Positions 13,070 to 23,148 of a DNA stretch of 64,000 nt are shown here, piece by piece. The stretch spans positions 354,345-418,344 of the forward strand of contig VWZP01010964.1 of the NCBI GenBank assembly GCA_013396995.1. Direction: 5' to 3'. Within the stretch, counting starts at the first letter, position 1; the number at the start of each line of letters is the position of its first letter. The notes below the pieces were generated by a model, which was not told the DNA's origin, made no database searches, and was given only the letters and a program-made list of their open reading frames with translations. Source of the DNA: Dicaeum eximium. Taxonomy: Eukaryota; Chordata; Aves; Passeriformes; Dicaeidae. A program made the translations under genes and the position numbers.

Positions 13070-16000
13070 AATGTCCTCAGGAACCCTGGGGATGATCTTC
13101 AACTCAGCCAAGCTCCATGCTGCTGAAGCTACACCTGACTTTGTACAACAACTGAGTTACAAGTAGCCCGTGGAAGTCATTGTATCTGACTTTCAGCTCA
13201 CAGCAGGGCCAACTTTGAGCCTGTATTACACTGAGGAGGACCCCATCTCAAATAATATTTTATGAAGTAGTCTAGACATGTAGTAGTTAAAGTGTAGTGA
13301 AAACTGAGACAGTTTTACCCTTACAACAACTTTGTAAAACTGGTGTGGTGGGCAGAGATCTGAAGCTGTTTTAGCACTGAAGCTGTCTCCCCCAGCAGCA
13401 CAGCAGGTATCAGAGCACTGTGCAACAGGTTGTGTTACAACCTCTTAGGTCAAGACATTGTTCTTTTGGGTGGAAAATTGGTTCTGCAAAAGTCAAGTGC
13501 ATTCCTTCTATTTGCTATAGGCAAGAGGATTTCAAATCTTGGCTTTGGGTTATAGTAAACACACATGGTGGGCAGCTGCAGCCACTACTTAAGAGTTAAT
13601 CCCTGTAATATCCTTTGTTAATCTAAGTACAATGATCAAGTAGCATGGAACATATTCAACATGGACAGAGAGTGTATGTTAGATTACCAGGATTACCTGC
13701 TGATGAGGGTAATACTACCCTGTATTTATTCAGCACTTCTCTGAAGAACAGAAGGTACCTTTCAAAGGTGGGTAAATATTTGTTAATCCCAGAGACGAAT
13801 ATGTAAGTGCAAAGAGGTTAAGTAATAACACCAGTTCCACACAGTGAACCAGTAGCACTATTCCCAGCCATGCTTTAACACAGCATTCCTTGAGCCATAG
13901 GTGGGTACAACCTGCTCATAAAGTCCTTACAATCACAGCACATCCTGTTCTCCCAAGCTAACAGGCTGCCCATAAAGCAACATTTCTATGGCCAGTTAAA
14001 GCTCCATTTTCACTACTTATGTTTTGCTGACTTTGAAAAAGTTTACACAAATACATTTGGGGAGCAAAAAAGCCTACAGTACTTCCCTTTGCACTGTAGC
14101 ATGTCTAACACACTGCTATGGAATAGTCAAATGCAAATATTCTGAGCCATATGTAACTTTTATATGTATCTTTTATAGCTTGTGGTCATTATTTTGCATT
14201 CTTTGTGTGTAAACAATATGGGTGTTCAAAAGACTCTGATAAAATAATGAACTTGAAGAATAAAGCTTTCTTTTTTCTCCCTCTTTAAAAGATTCTTTAC
14301 ACCCACAACCAATTTCTGTGATTCCTGTCTATAGACATTATTCTTCTAATGCTCATAAGGTCACCTGTACCACAAACCTGTGAGAGCTGAGCATACACTG
14401 TACTCCTCATTAGCGCCCCATACCAGCATTCATTGCAGTAGCTCCTGACAAAGAAAAAAACCCCAGAATTTCAATGCCTGCCTAATTTGGTAAACAATGT
14501 GTAAACAGAGTAGCACAGACACCACCCCACTTCATGTTTATATCTAGTTCAGCATATACTCTAGCAGAAAGGGTAGAACAGAAGTCAATAATTAGAGACC
14601 TCTACAGCAAATGAGGAAGATCAGACATCTCTGAGGGATAATTTGTCCCACTTATTCTAGACATCTATTTTAGTATTAATCTCCTGGAGATGCTTCTCTT
14701 CGCTCTCTGCAGAGTAGGCTTAGACAATGAGATACTTGCTGGTGGATGAAGTTCATTAAATGCATATTTTCTGTTCTGGCAGATTGTGACCTACATGTTA
14801 TACAAAGTGAGATACATCCAACCTCTGCTGCAACCAGAGGCACAATGCTAATCATCTCATAGAGTGACTCAGGGAACCCAACACCTGAAATACAACCATG
14901 CCTGCTAAAATTCAGTCCTCTGATGATCTGCTAGATTTTTTTCCAATACCACATTTATAAAATCATTTTTAGCCTTGTTAATTATTTCAATCACCTCAAA
15001 TATTTCCCTACTTGTTTTTGAACAAATCCATCTCCAGTTACCCCAATCTGTAGACATACAGGTTTTAAGCTACTCCTCACTGTTTATGTGTCCAAGTTTG
15101 TTGGACAACAGAGACAGCCTGGAGTAACTTGGCTGTGTTTCTTATATTCTCATTAGAAAATTGCAGCTGTAAATTTTATTATGTGATAAACTGTACATAG
15201 GAAATGAGAGTAAAAAGCAGCAATAGAAATCTATGCCACAGCAGAAGTCCCTCTGCATAGGAAACTGGAAAATGTCATTTCCATTTTTGAGAAAAACTGT
15301 CGTTATGCTATTTAGAGCAATAAATATTGGGAAGCAGGAAAAGTTCGAATTTACCTTCTTATGCTTTTCAGAAGAGATGAGAGACAGGACAGATTGTAAT
15401 CTTCCTCTTACAAGAAGACAGGACTGACATATGATCTCAAATCAATGGATGAAATTCCTAGTTTCACTGGAGTTAGGAATGTGCTTTAGAACCACTGTTT
15501 TAATTTTAGGTACAAACCTCTACCATCAAAGCCTAAGGTCTGGAGAGCAGCCATTAGTCACTGACAGCTGTGAAGAGAGAGCAGGGAAAAAGACACTCTA
15601 AAGTTTCACTGACATGCAGTTGACTTAGACAACTTTACAGAGAGGAGTAGAAAATCCCTAAGTGGTTTACAATGACAAATACAGTGAGTGATATAATTAG
15701 CAGTGCCAGTACCAATGCCCAGCAGCACTGCAGGCTTCAGCCTGGAGCCCACTGCAACCCCAGCGGCCCCAGAACTGCCCAGTGCCCCCTTTTCTTGGGC
15801 TGGGTGGAGGTGCAGAGACCTCTGCTCATGGCAGAAGAGCTGACACTGAGAGAACAACAGGAACAACCTGTAACCTACAGCTGTAACCATTTTTAAGCAA
15901 TACTGTTACATTTGCTCTAAGCTAAAGAGAAATTACAATGCCTATTTCCAATTTCTGGACAGAGGGTACTGGGGGGTGGGAGCCAGTTTGATGGAACTGG

Positions 16001-18603
16001 GGTGTCAGCTGCTCTGATTCTGCTTTGAATATATTTTTACTCAAAATTTCAACTCTCACATATTATTTCTTGCATTGCCCCTTTATCTAAAACAGATGAC
16101 TCAATCCCAATTTAATATTAAATATCTTCTGGGAAAAATTCTTAGCAGCTGCTTCACAATCATGCTTTTTTTCCTCTCTGGCATTAAGGGAGCATAAACA
16201 CTTATTAAAGTTTAACAGGGAAAGTAAATTTGAAAATTAAAATAATGTTTAATTAGTAGCTATAATACTCATCATCTTTCAGGTGCACAACACAAAGCAA
16301 TTCATAAGAATGATTATTGGTTTTACATTTACAGAGAAATGAGGTGAATTAAATGATCTGCCTTATGACACACTTAGTGTTGGATTCCAGATCTGGCTTC
16401 CAGTTCTGTGCTTTACCAACTAGTTCACATTTAGCAATATACAACTTTGAAATATTCCCAGTTCTGTATTCACCAATATCTGGTATGTTAACATTTCTTA
16501 ATATTTCAATTTTTTTTTTCTTCAGTGCTTTTGCTTCTGTTAACATTATATCAGCACAATATACAGAATTTAAAAAAAAAAAGGAATTCTTTCTCAGTTG
16601 ATCCTTGACGTGAAAAGTTACTGCATTTTTCCACTGGAATCAGTTGCTGCAGTAGCAGATAAACCACACAATACATCCCTTGCTCCAGTTCAAGGGCAAA
16701 TTGGTAAGTGTCAGGACAGAAGAACTAGAGCCAAGAGAGCTTGGTGTTCTCTGCAGGGGGTGGAAGGATTTGCAGCCCATCAATAAGATTCATGCACGTA
16801 CAACCACCCACTGAGATCACTCTCCAGTGTGTTCCCCCTCCAGTCAAAAGGCTGAGCCTCTTTTTAAGTGAATACAGATTCAAGAACAGTCAAAGGTCTT
16901 GTCCAAACTGCACATACTCATAACTCGATGATCACTACTTCTCAAATGTGCACTGTTTTGTCAAAAACAGCAATAAATTACAGAGGCTGAAAGAGAACTT
17001 CCAAGATGTGGATCTGAATAATCAAAAGCAGCAGTGTGAATTTAGTCCAAATGTTCTTAGAAAAGTACATACTAGGGTAGTTTAGTTTTAGTTTAAAATT
17101 AGAACAGTTTCTATCCCCAGTCTAGGACTCACTGACCTGACACCTACACATGCCCAGCAGCCCAAGCTGCTGAAATCTGTCAGATCTACAAGAGAAAGGT
17201 GTAAGTTTTCTCCCAAGGGAAGACACTCTATCACAAAACAGATCTGTTTGAAATAAAGAGCAGGAGGGACTTGAAATACGCTATAAGAATCTCTCTGGCA
17301 CTAGCAGGAAATGGTGTGAAGTTAACTTTGCCAAAGCCAGGTTATGTTGTTTCAATGATGGAAGTGCCTGGACATTATTAAGTAGCAAAATATGTGTAAC
17401 ATGTTCTGTTTGCAATTTTGGTGTGAGCTTCTAGAGGTTGGGCTAATTAACTAAGAACAACTCTCCTCAGATCATTAAACAATGTTGCTTAAAGTTCACT
17501 GTATCTCTTTACTCACCTTTCAATGTACACCTTTTGTACACCACCAAGACATTCCTGCTGCGGTGGTGGTTTCTACAACGCCGTTCAAATGTATCCATCA
17601 AGATAATATTGATTTGCATTCTTTTATTAAAGAAGGATACCCCAAACCATTTGAATTATTAACTGATGATGTATTAATACCTGAGGGGAAAGGGCTTTTT
17701 TCTTCCACAACAGGCCTTCTTCCTTTGAAGCAGTCAAGGAAAAACAAAACCAGCACAAAATTACTCACCACACTTTATGTCTAATGTTTGTTTCATGGTT
17801 ACTTTGTAAAGGTTATTGCATCACTCTATCTATAAATATCAATTTAACTTTAGAATTAATCTGCAAAATTTAATATATAATTCCAATCCCCAGATAATAC
17901 TTAACACACAATTAAATAATTAAATGTTAAATTAATAGTCAATTAAAATTTAATAATTGATCCTGATTTATCATCCTAAGAGTCTGCTCATGATTTCCGG
18001 TTTCTACAGTTGGGATAAAAAACTGGAGTCCTACTAACTCATCACTAGCAAAAGACAGTCCCCACAGCAGAATATGTATGGCAGTGGAAAAGAGTAGGTC
18101 AGCATTGCTCACTGAGTTTTTCCTTCAGCAAGTAAACTTAATTGAATGAAATTAACTTGTACTTTGTATCAAAATATGTGCTTCCTTCAGCTTCAGACAG
18201 TGAGGAAATATTAACTAATGTAAGACATGAATTGTTTTATTTTAACTTATGGTAAAGAGAAAATCACTGAGAAAAGGACCTGGAACCAGTCCTGCCACTC
18301 TTACAAAGCTGACCCAGGTGAGGTATGCTGAGGTAACAAGGCTGTACCTGAGTAAGGAGCTCCTACAGGCTTTTATCTTTTCCTGCTATAACTAGAGCTA
18401 GGCTGGGTGTATAACTATAACTAGGTTGGATACGAGTAGTGACTGATCTACATTAGCTAATTAAGGAGTAATTTACCTACATCGGTTTGGTGCTACTGAG
18501 TAGGAAAGTTTCTGGTAGCTTTCACTCATTCCTTAGCACCACACCTGAAGACATACTGGAGAAATGAGCTAATGGCTTATCTCCCAAAGCTCTGCTTCCA
18601 GTT

Positions 18604-18728
18604 CACAGAATATTCTGGGTTGGAAGGGACCCACAAGGATCACAAAGTGCAGCTCTTAAGTGAATGTTCCATACAGGAATCAAAGCCACAGCCCTGGTGC
18701 TATTGGCACCATGCTGTCAGCACAGCTG
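18604..18728 (-). repeat. CR1 LINE 3'-end fragment
   Basis: Reverse-oriented CR1: 'gaatattctgggttggaagg' then 'gacccacaaggatcac', then a diverged body ending near 'ggcaccatgctgtc'. This matches the CR1 subfamily whose 3' region reads as a gggttggaagggaccc block in reverse. Confidence 0.8.
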
Positions 18729-21584
18729 GTGGTTTCATAGCCTGACCATAAGTACTTCCAACTTTAATTACACATCCTTACACCTCCATCATTAATCACC
18801 AAAATATAAAGGACTCTACGTTCCTCTTCTGTGCTTGTACAGCTCCCTGTTCTGAGGGCCTCTGATTGAGAGTGGAGACCCTTAAATGTTGCCACAGTAG
18901 AGATTTTAAAAACCAGGTCCATAACATCCTGCAGTGATCACTGCTTGTTGTGGCTGCACACACACCTGTAGGTTTAACCTGGAAATGCAGGAGAGCCCTG
19001 AAAAGAAATCTGCTTTTTCATATGGAAAACATCTTTGGAGAACACAGGAACACTGCCAGGACAGTTAATGTTACCTACGGCCCCTTCTTTGACTGAAATG
19101 TCCCTTTCTTGTAAAGTGGCTGTGACATCAAATACTTCTAGGTAGTGGGAAGCCAATTTTCAAGCACAAATATTTGAATAGCAAATCCAGATTTAATATG
19201 CAGAGAGGTAGGCGTAAATGCCTGAATGTGCAATTGTTTAGGCATAAAATTGGCTATTGAGTTTTATTGCTAAATTCCAATTTAAACTGAACTGTTAAAT
19301 TCAAATAATTAAATTCAAACCTCAAAGTCTCTTCTGCTTTTTCTCCTAGTGATACCCCCCCCTACAAGAGAAATCTTCTGCTACTTAATGGTGGCTGAAA
19401 GGAAGAATTTATTCAAGTGTGTTCTAAAGTTACTGTTTAAAGAGCTCCTGTTTGCAGAGATTACTCCTTTCTCATGTAGAAGCTAAAGGCTTACCTATTA
19501 CCAGTTCAACTCAGTAGATAGGGCCAGCTGGAAAAAATTATGCTCAAGACTTCTTACAGGCAGAAGAGCAGGCTGAAACCTGCTGTTTTGAGGTTTAATC
19601 AGTTCTGCTTATTTACTACACTGCTTTGTTTTGCAGGTACTTCAACAGATACTGTGTTTTCCAGAGGTAAGTAATGCAGAGTGAGACAGTTGCACCTGTG
19701 CCATTATCATTGGGTTAGCCTGAAACTTATTTATGAACATTTTGATGTTTCTCTTGGCACACTGAAGGTGGGCGAGTGGTGATAAAATAAGAAGTTGAGA
19801 AAAACAACAGTACTTTTTTTCCTGTATTGTATGGTTGCCATACTGAGAAACAAGTTCTTAAACAATGCAGCAAATCCAGAGATGTTCAGAGCAATAATTT
19901 TAAATTTTATGTATTTCACTTTTTGACCCAAGACTTTACTGGTTCCCTTTAATTTATAACTTTTAAAGAAGCTAGATAATTTACGAAAGATATTTGGTAC
20001 TTTGAATATTTAATTTCAAGAAATGAAGAATCCTAGGGAAGGGAAGCAAGTAGCTAATTACCCTCTCTATTTCAAAAGCAAAAAGTTTTCAGTTATGTGG
20101 CTTCTACTTAGCCCCTAGGGTTTGAATACCTCTGCTCTTTCTTTGAAAGCTTGTTTGTACCCTGGATGACTGAGTTTTGTCCATGCTTCCATCAACTTGT
20201 GCTCTGGCTGCTTCCCCGTCTTCTCTACTGGTCTCTGCCAATTCATTTTATTTTATGTACATTCAGAATGCTGTTTTTTGATTACATCATCTTTCAGCAT
20301 CCTTTCCTATGCAAGTTCATTTTTGAGAGCATTCATAGACTATGTCACCCTGTACTCTCAGCCTTCTAGGCCAGGACCTACCCCAAACATTATATTTTAA
20401 AATTTTTAAAATTTTAAAACACCTTTGACCAACCTCCATGCCACTCTTTGCATGTGGGAGCTGCTCATTCACTAAACTCATGTTGTTGTCGTTCAAATCT
20501 CTCCTTAAAGCCTTCCTTTATTCTGATGCTAAGGGAAAAAAAAAATACTATTAGGCAACTGGAGTGCTACCAACAGCTTGATCTATTGCATTGACTAATA
20601 TTACTTCATTATAGCCTGACATCCCTCTTCCTGCATGTATTAATCATCTACCCTTTGAGGCAAAGTGTTCTCTCTGCAGAAGATCTTAGGGCTTTAAATA
20701 ATGAGGTTATGCAACACTTACATGGTGTGATGTGCAATTGTAGAGCTGCTGCTACAGGAGCCTAAAGTCTACAATGAAACAAATAATTTGGTAGTTTCAC
20801 ATCTAGCTTGCTTTATATGATATCTTATCAGACAGAAATTCCACCTTGCAGGTCTGGTCTATACAGTAAATATTTAAATCTGGAAAGTAAACATACCTGT
20901 TTATTTTTTCAGTGCTAGTTAACGAGTGGCTCTTCAGACTGCACATGGTCGCTGATCTATCATTTTTTTTATTATTTGCTTTTATTTCTTTTGTTTCTCC
21001 CTGCTGAAAATTGTAGCAATTACTAAGTTCATCTCATTGGTAGAAATCATTGGAGATTCCCTACAGTTGTCAAAGAAATTGAACTGTCTGACTTCCATGG
21101 AGTAGACAGAAATTTCCTCATCGTGGCATGTGAGGAATTTTTTGTGCCTTTTGATTTCATACATGAACATGTTTAAATGTAGTAAGCATTGAAAGAAAAG
21201 TGGTGGGAAAGGCTTTTAAAACACATTTAACCTAAGTGCAGAAATGGATTCTTGGAGAAAATGGAGGATGAGACCACAACATGGCAGGAATATCGCAGTG
21301 CTCTCTGACGGGGGTTTTTGAAGCTCAGACATCTCCGGCGATGGAAGGAACCCTGGAGAAAGCACAAGCTGAGCACCATGAGATTTCAGTAAACTGGATG
21401 AGTCAACAGCTTCCTTGCCTTGGGGATTTTGTGCATTTTTGGTCTTTTCCTTCCAGATACTCTGGGGGGAAAGTCTTATGGTAGAAGAGTATGTGGGTCT
21501 TTTTGGGTCACTGCTGAACACCATCACCCGAATCATGTCTTATTCTCTATTTAACTCTTTAGTTCTGATTGGGAACAGATTTAA

Positions 21585-21692
21585 ACAGAAAGGCAATAGG
21601 TTTAGATTAGATATAAGGAAAAAATTCATCCCTGTGAGGCTAGCAAGGCACTACAACCCTTCCAACCCATACCAATTACGATTGTGTAATCT
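21585..21692 (+). repeat. CR1 LINE copy with internal deletion
   Basis: Forward CR1 body (ttagattagatataagga, then ttcatccctgtgaggctag, then aaggcactac) jumps straight to the CR1 3' terminus (ccttccaacccatacc and the attgtgtaat tail). About 120-150 bases normally found between these blocks are missing; compare the more complete copy at 55800. It lies about 200 bases upstream of the KDM3A CpG island. Confidence 0.75.
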
Positions 21693-21923
21693 TGCCTTGT
21701 TACTTCTAAGAACACACAGCTCTCATGTCAAAGGTGTGAGCTGCTGGAAGCCATTTGCTTTTAGATGCAATTACACAACCTCCATCAACCACACTTGGGA
21801 GCGCCTCCACAGTCTACCATCCTCCCCAGGAACCTCGGGCACATGGTTATTTTGTGATGTTTCACCCTGTGCCCTGTCCCCTGCCCCGTGAGGCCCGCCT
21901 GCCCCCATTCCCCTCAGCAGGAC

Positions 21924-21935
21924 AAGATGGCGGCC
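21924..21935 (+). promoter_or_regulatory. YY1-type motif AAGATGGCGGCC
   Basis: AAGATGGCGGC is the long form of the YY1 consensus found near many vertebrate transcription starts. It sits 45 bases before an NRF1 palindrome and about 500 bases before the two CCAAT boxes. Sequence match only; binding is inferred. Confidence 0.5.
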
Positions 21936-21968
21936 TGTGGGGCACCCACAGGTGTTGGTCCCGCCCCG

Positions 21969-21980
21969 TGCGCATGCGCG
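21969..21980. promoter_or_regulatory. NRF1 palindrome TGCGCATGCGCG
   Basis: This is a perfect match to the NRF1 consensus (YGCGCAYGCGCR). NRF1 sites of this quality are nearly always in active CpG-island promoters. It belongs to the upstream GC block, so it may serve KDM3A or a divergent transcript. Confidence 0.6.
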
Positions 21981-22342
21981 GAGACGCCCCGCAGGTGCCA
22001 CCGCCCCCTGTGCTATATCTGAGTACGCCGCGAGCCGCACGTATAAGGGGCCGTGTCACGCGCTCTGGTCTCGCTTCGATCCCTCCGCCGTCTCTAACGG
22101 CAGTCCCAGTAGCTGGAGGCTCGGCGCTCCCGAGGCGGGAACACGGACCTAGAGAGGCGCCGCGGCTCGGAGCGCGTTCGTGCCTTTCTAGGGGCTCGGC
22201 TGCGGGCGCTCCGCGGGCTGGCTCCGAGGGACTCCTTCCCTCGAAGCTCTAGCGGAAGGATATATCGTTTTTATTTTTTATCCGCCATCTGCTGAGCAAC
22301 GGTTTCGGGGGTGTGGCCGGGCCTGCGGGCCCCGCCCCCCGA

Positions 22343-22399
22343 CCAATAGCGGCGGGAGACTCGCTGTCGGCCCCGCCCCGCTGGCGCAGTGCAGCCAAT
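22343..22399 (+). promoter_or_regulatory. KDM3A: Paired CCAAT boxes of the KDM3A promoter
   Basis: CCAAT occurs at 22343-22347 (gaccaatagcgg) and again at 22395-22399 (gcagccaatagggg). The two are 52 bases apart, in the same orientation, and flanked by GC boxes. Both have the NF-Y context CCAATAG/CCAATAR. Confidence 0.65.
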
Positions 22400-22439
22400 A
22401 GGGGCGCGGGACGGGGGCGCGCGCACGGGTGAGGGGGCG

Positions 22440-22569
22440 TGTGCGCGGCGCGGCGGCGACAGTGTCGCTTGGCCGCGGCGGCAGTCGGTGCGGGGGGGGT
22501 TGGAGGGGAGCGGGACCCGTGCCCAGTGTGACTGCGGGGTGCGCCGGCAGCGGGGCCGGGGGGGAGCAG
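22440..22569 (+). other. KDM3A: Probable KDM3A non-coding exon 1 (start uncertain)
   Basis: GAGCAG followed by GTGAGG at 22570 is a good donor. A strong polypyrimidine tract with AG at 22958-22959 precedes the coding exon. This gives a 390-nt intron 1 and a leader exon without any ATG, agreeing with the known family structure in which exon 1 is untranslated. The transcription start is not visible; 22440 is a guess from the CCAAT-box positions. Confidence 0.5.
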
Positions 22570-22967
22570 GTGAGGGCAGGGGCAGGGCTGGAGGTCTGCC
22601 CGGGTGGGCAGGCCGGGGTGTTGGTGAGGCGGAAGGAGCTTGGCCTGGTCGCTTGCTCTCTCCCTTCGGCTGCCGCCCGGCGCTCTGACTCCTCAGAGGA
22701 GGAAACAAAGAGGCGGCGGGGGTGGGAATGGGAGCTGCGCTGCAGCCATTCTGGAAATACCTTCTGGTGTTTCCTTCCACCCACCCACGCCAAGAAGTGA
22801 TTAACGGACCGTGGGCGGGGGGTGCGACCTGTGGGTGTCCGGGGTCCGCCTGGAACCGCTTGGAGAAGCAGGGGGGTGCGGCCGGGAGAGGAAGGAGGAA
22901 GCGCTCACCGCCCTGCCCTGTGTGTTTATCTCCTCCTTCCGTCGCTTTCCTCGCTGAAGGTCTCCCG

Positions 22968-22976
22968 ATGAGTTAA
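22968..22976 (+). promoter_or_regulatory. KDM3A: Two-codon uORF before KDM3A start
   Basis: ATG AGT TAA (22968-22976) ends one base before the KDM3A ATG at 22978. The upstream ATG has a weak context (C at -3), while the main ATG has A at -3 and G at +4. If the exon begins at 22960 as inferred, the uORF is in the mature leader and would allow leaky scanning or reinitiation. Confidence 0.6.
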
Positions 22977-22977
22977 A

Positions 22978-23148
22978 ATGGTGTTGAGGCTCGAGGGGAG
23001 CTGGTCGCTGCTCGTAGGGAAGAGGTTCCTCTGCCTGTCGGAAGAGGAGGACAGGACGTGGGACGCCAGCCTCATCTCGGAATGGCCCTGGAAGTCGGGC
23101 AAGATCCGGGCTGTGTCACACACGGACATATCCAAACAAGACCTGAAG
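22978..23148 (+). CDS. KDM3A: KDM3A coding exon 1 (residues 1-57)
   Basis: Starts MVLRLEGSWSLLVGKRF and ends HTDISKQDLK before GTAACC. It resembles human MVLTLGESWPVLVGRRF. The start has a good Kozak context (A at -3, G at +4). Ends in phase 0. Confidence 0.95.

Larger units (their letters stand above)
5451..21889. other. REEP1-KDM3A intergenic region
   Basis: About 16 kb separate the two divergent promoters. The sequence is AT-rich and carries CR1 fragments near 6.24, 10.1, 18.6 and 21.6 kb, two small CpG-rich patches near 6.55 and 7.6 kb, and an inverted-repeat cluster near 13.0 kb. No open frame here has convincing family similarity or a splice pattern linking several exons. Homopolymer runs occur at about 12106 (A) and 12188 (C). 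Distal enhancers could be present but cannot be read from one sequence. Confidence 0.7.
21890..22977 (+). promoter_or_regulatory. KDM3A: KDM3A CpG-island promoter and 5' leader
   Basis: A strong CpG island runs from about 21890 into coding exon 1. Two CCAAT boxes (22343-22347 and 22395-22399) and several GC boxes (about 22330, 22373 and 22411) stand 100-230 bases before the putative exon 1 donor at 22570. This is a typical NF-Y/Sp1 promoter without a required TATA. A second GC-rich block at 21900-22255 carries YY1-like and NRF1-like sites and is separated by an AT-rich gap (about 22257-22282). KDM3A is a known HIF-1 target; a GCGTG core lies at 22437-22441. Confidence 0.8.

Noticed and set aside
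17482..17784. 100-codon plus-strand frame in AT-rich intergenic DNA
   Set aside because: It is somewhat long for its base composition, but I recognise no family, see no good acceptor, and an in-frame TAA stands two codons before the ATG. Many frames of this length are expected by chance in 64 kb.
22061..22090. tRNA-like B-box (gcttcgatccc) in the KDM3A upstream block
   Set aside because: It deviates from the GGTTCGANTCC consensus, no A-box or cloverleaf could be built around it, and no T-run terminator follows.
22271..22800. Overlapping open frames on both strands upstream of KDM3A (up to 171 codons)
   Set aside because: They overlap each other in a GC-rich promoter and show only low-complexity Pro/Arg/Gly translation. 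The promoter and leader exon explain the sequence.
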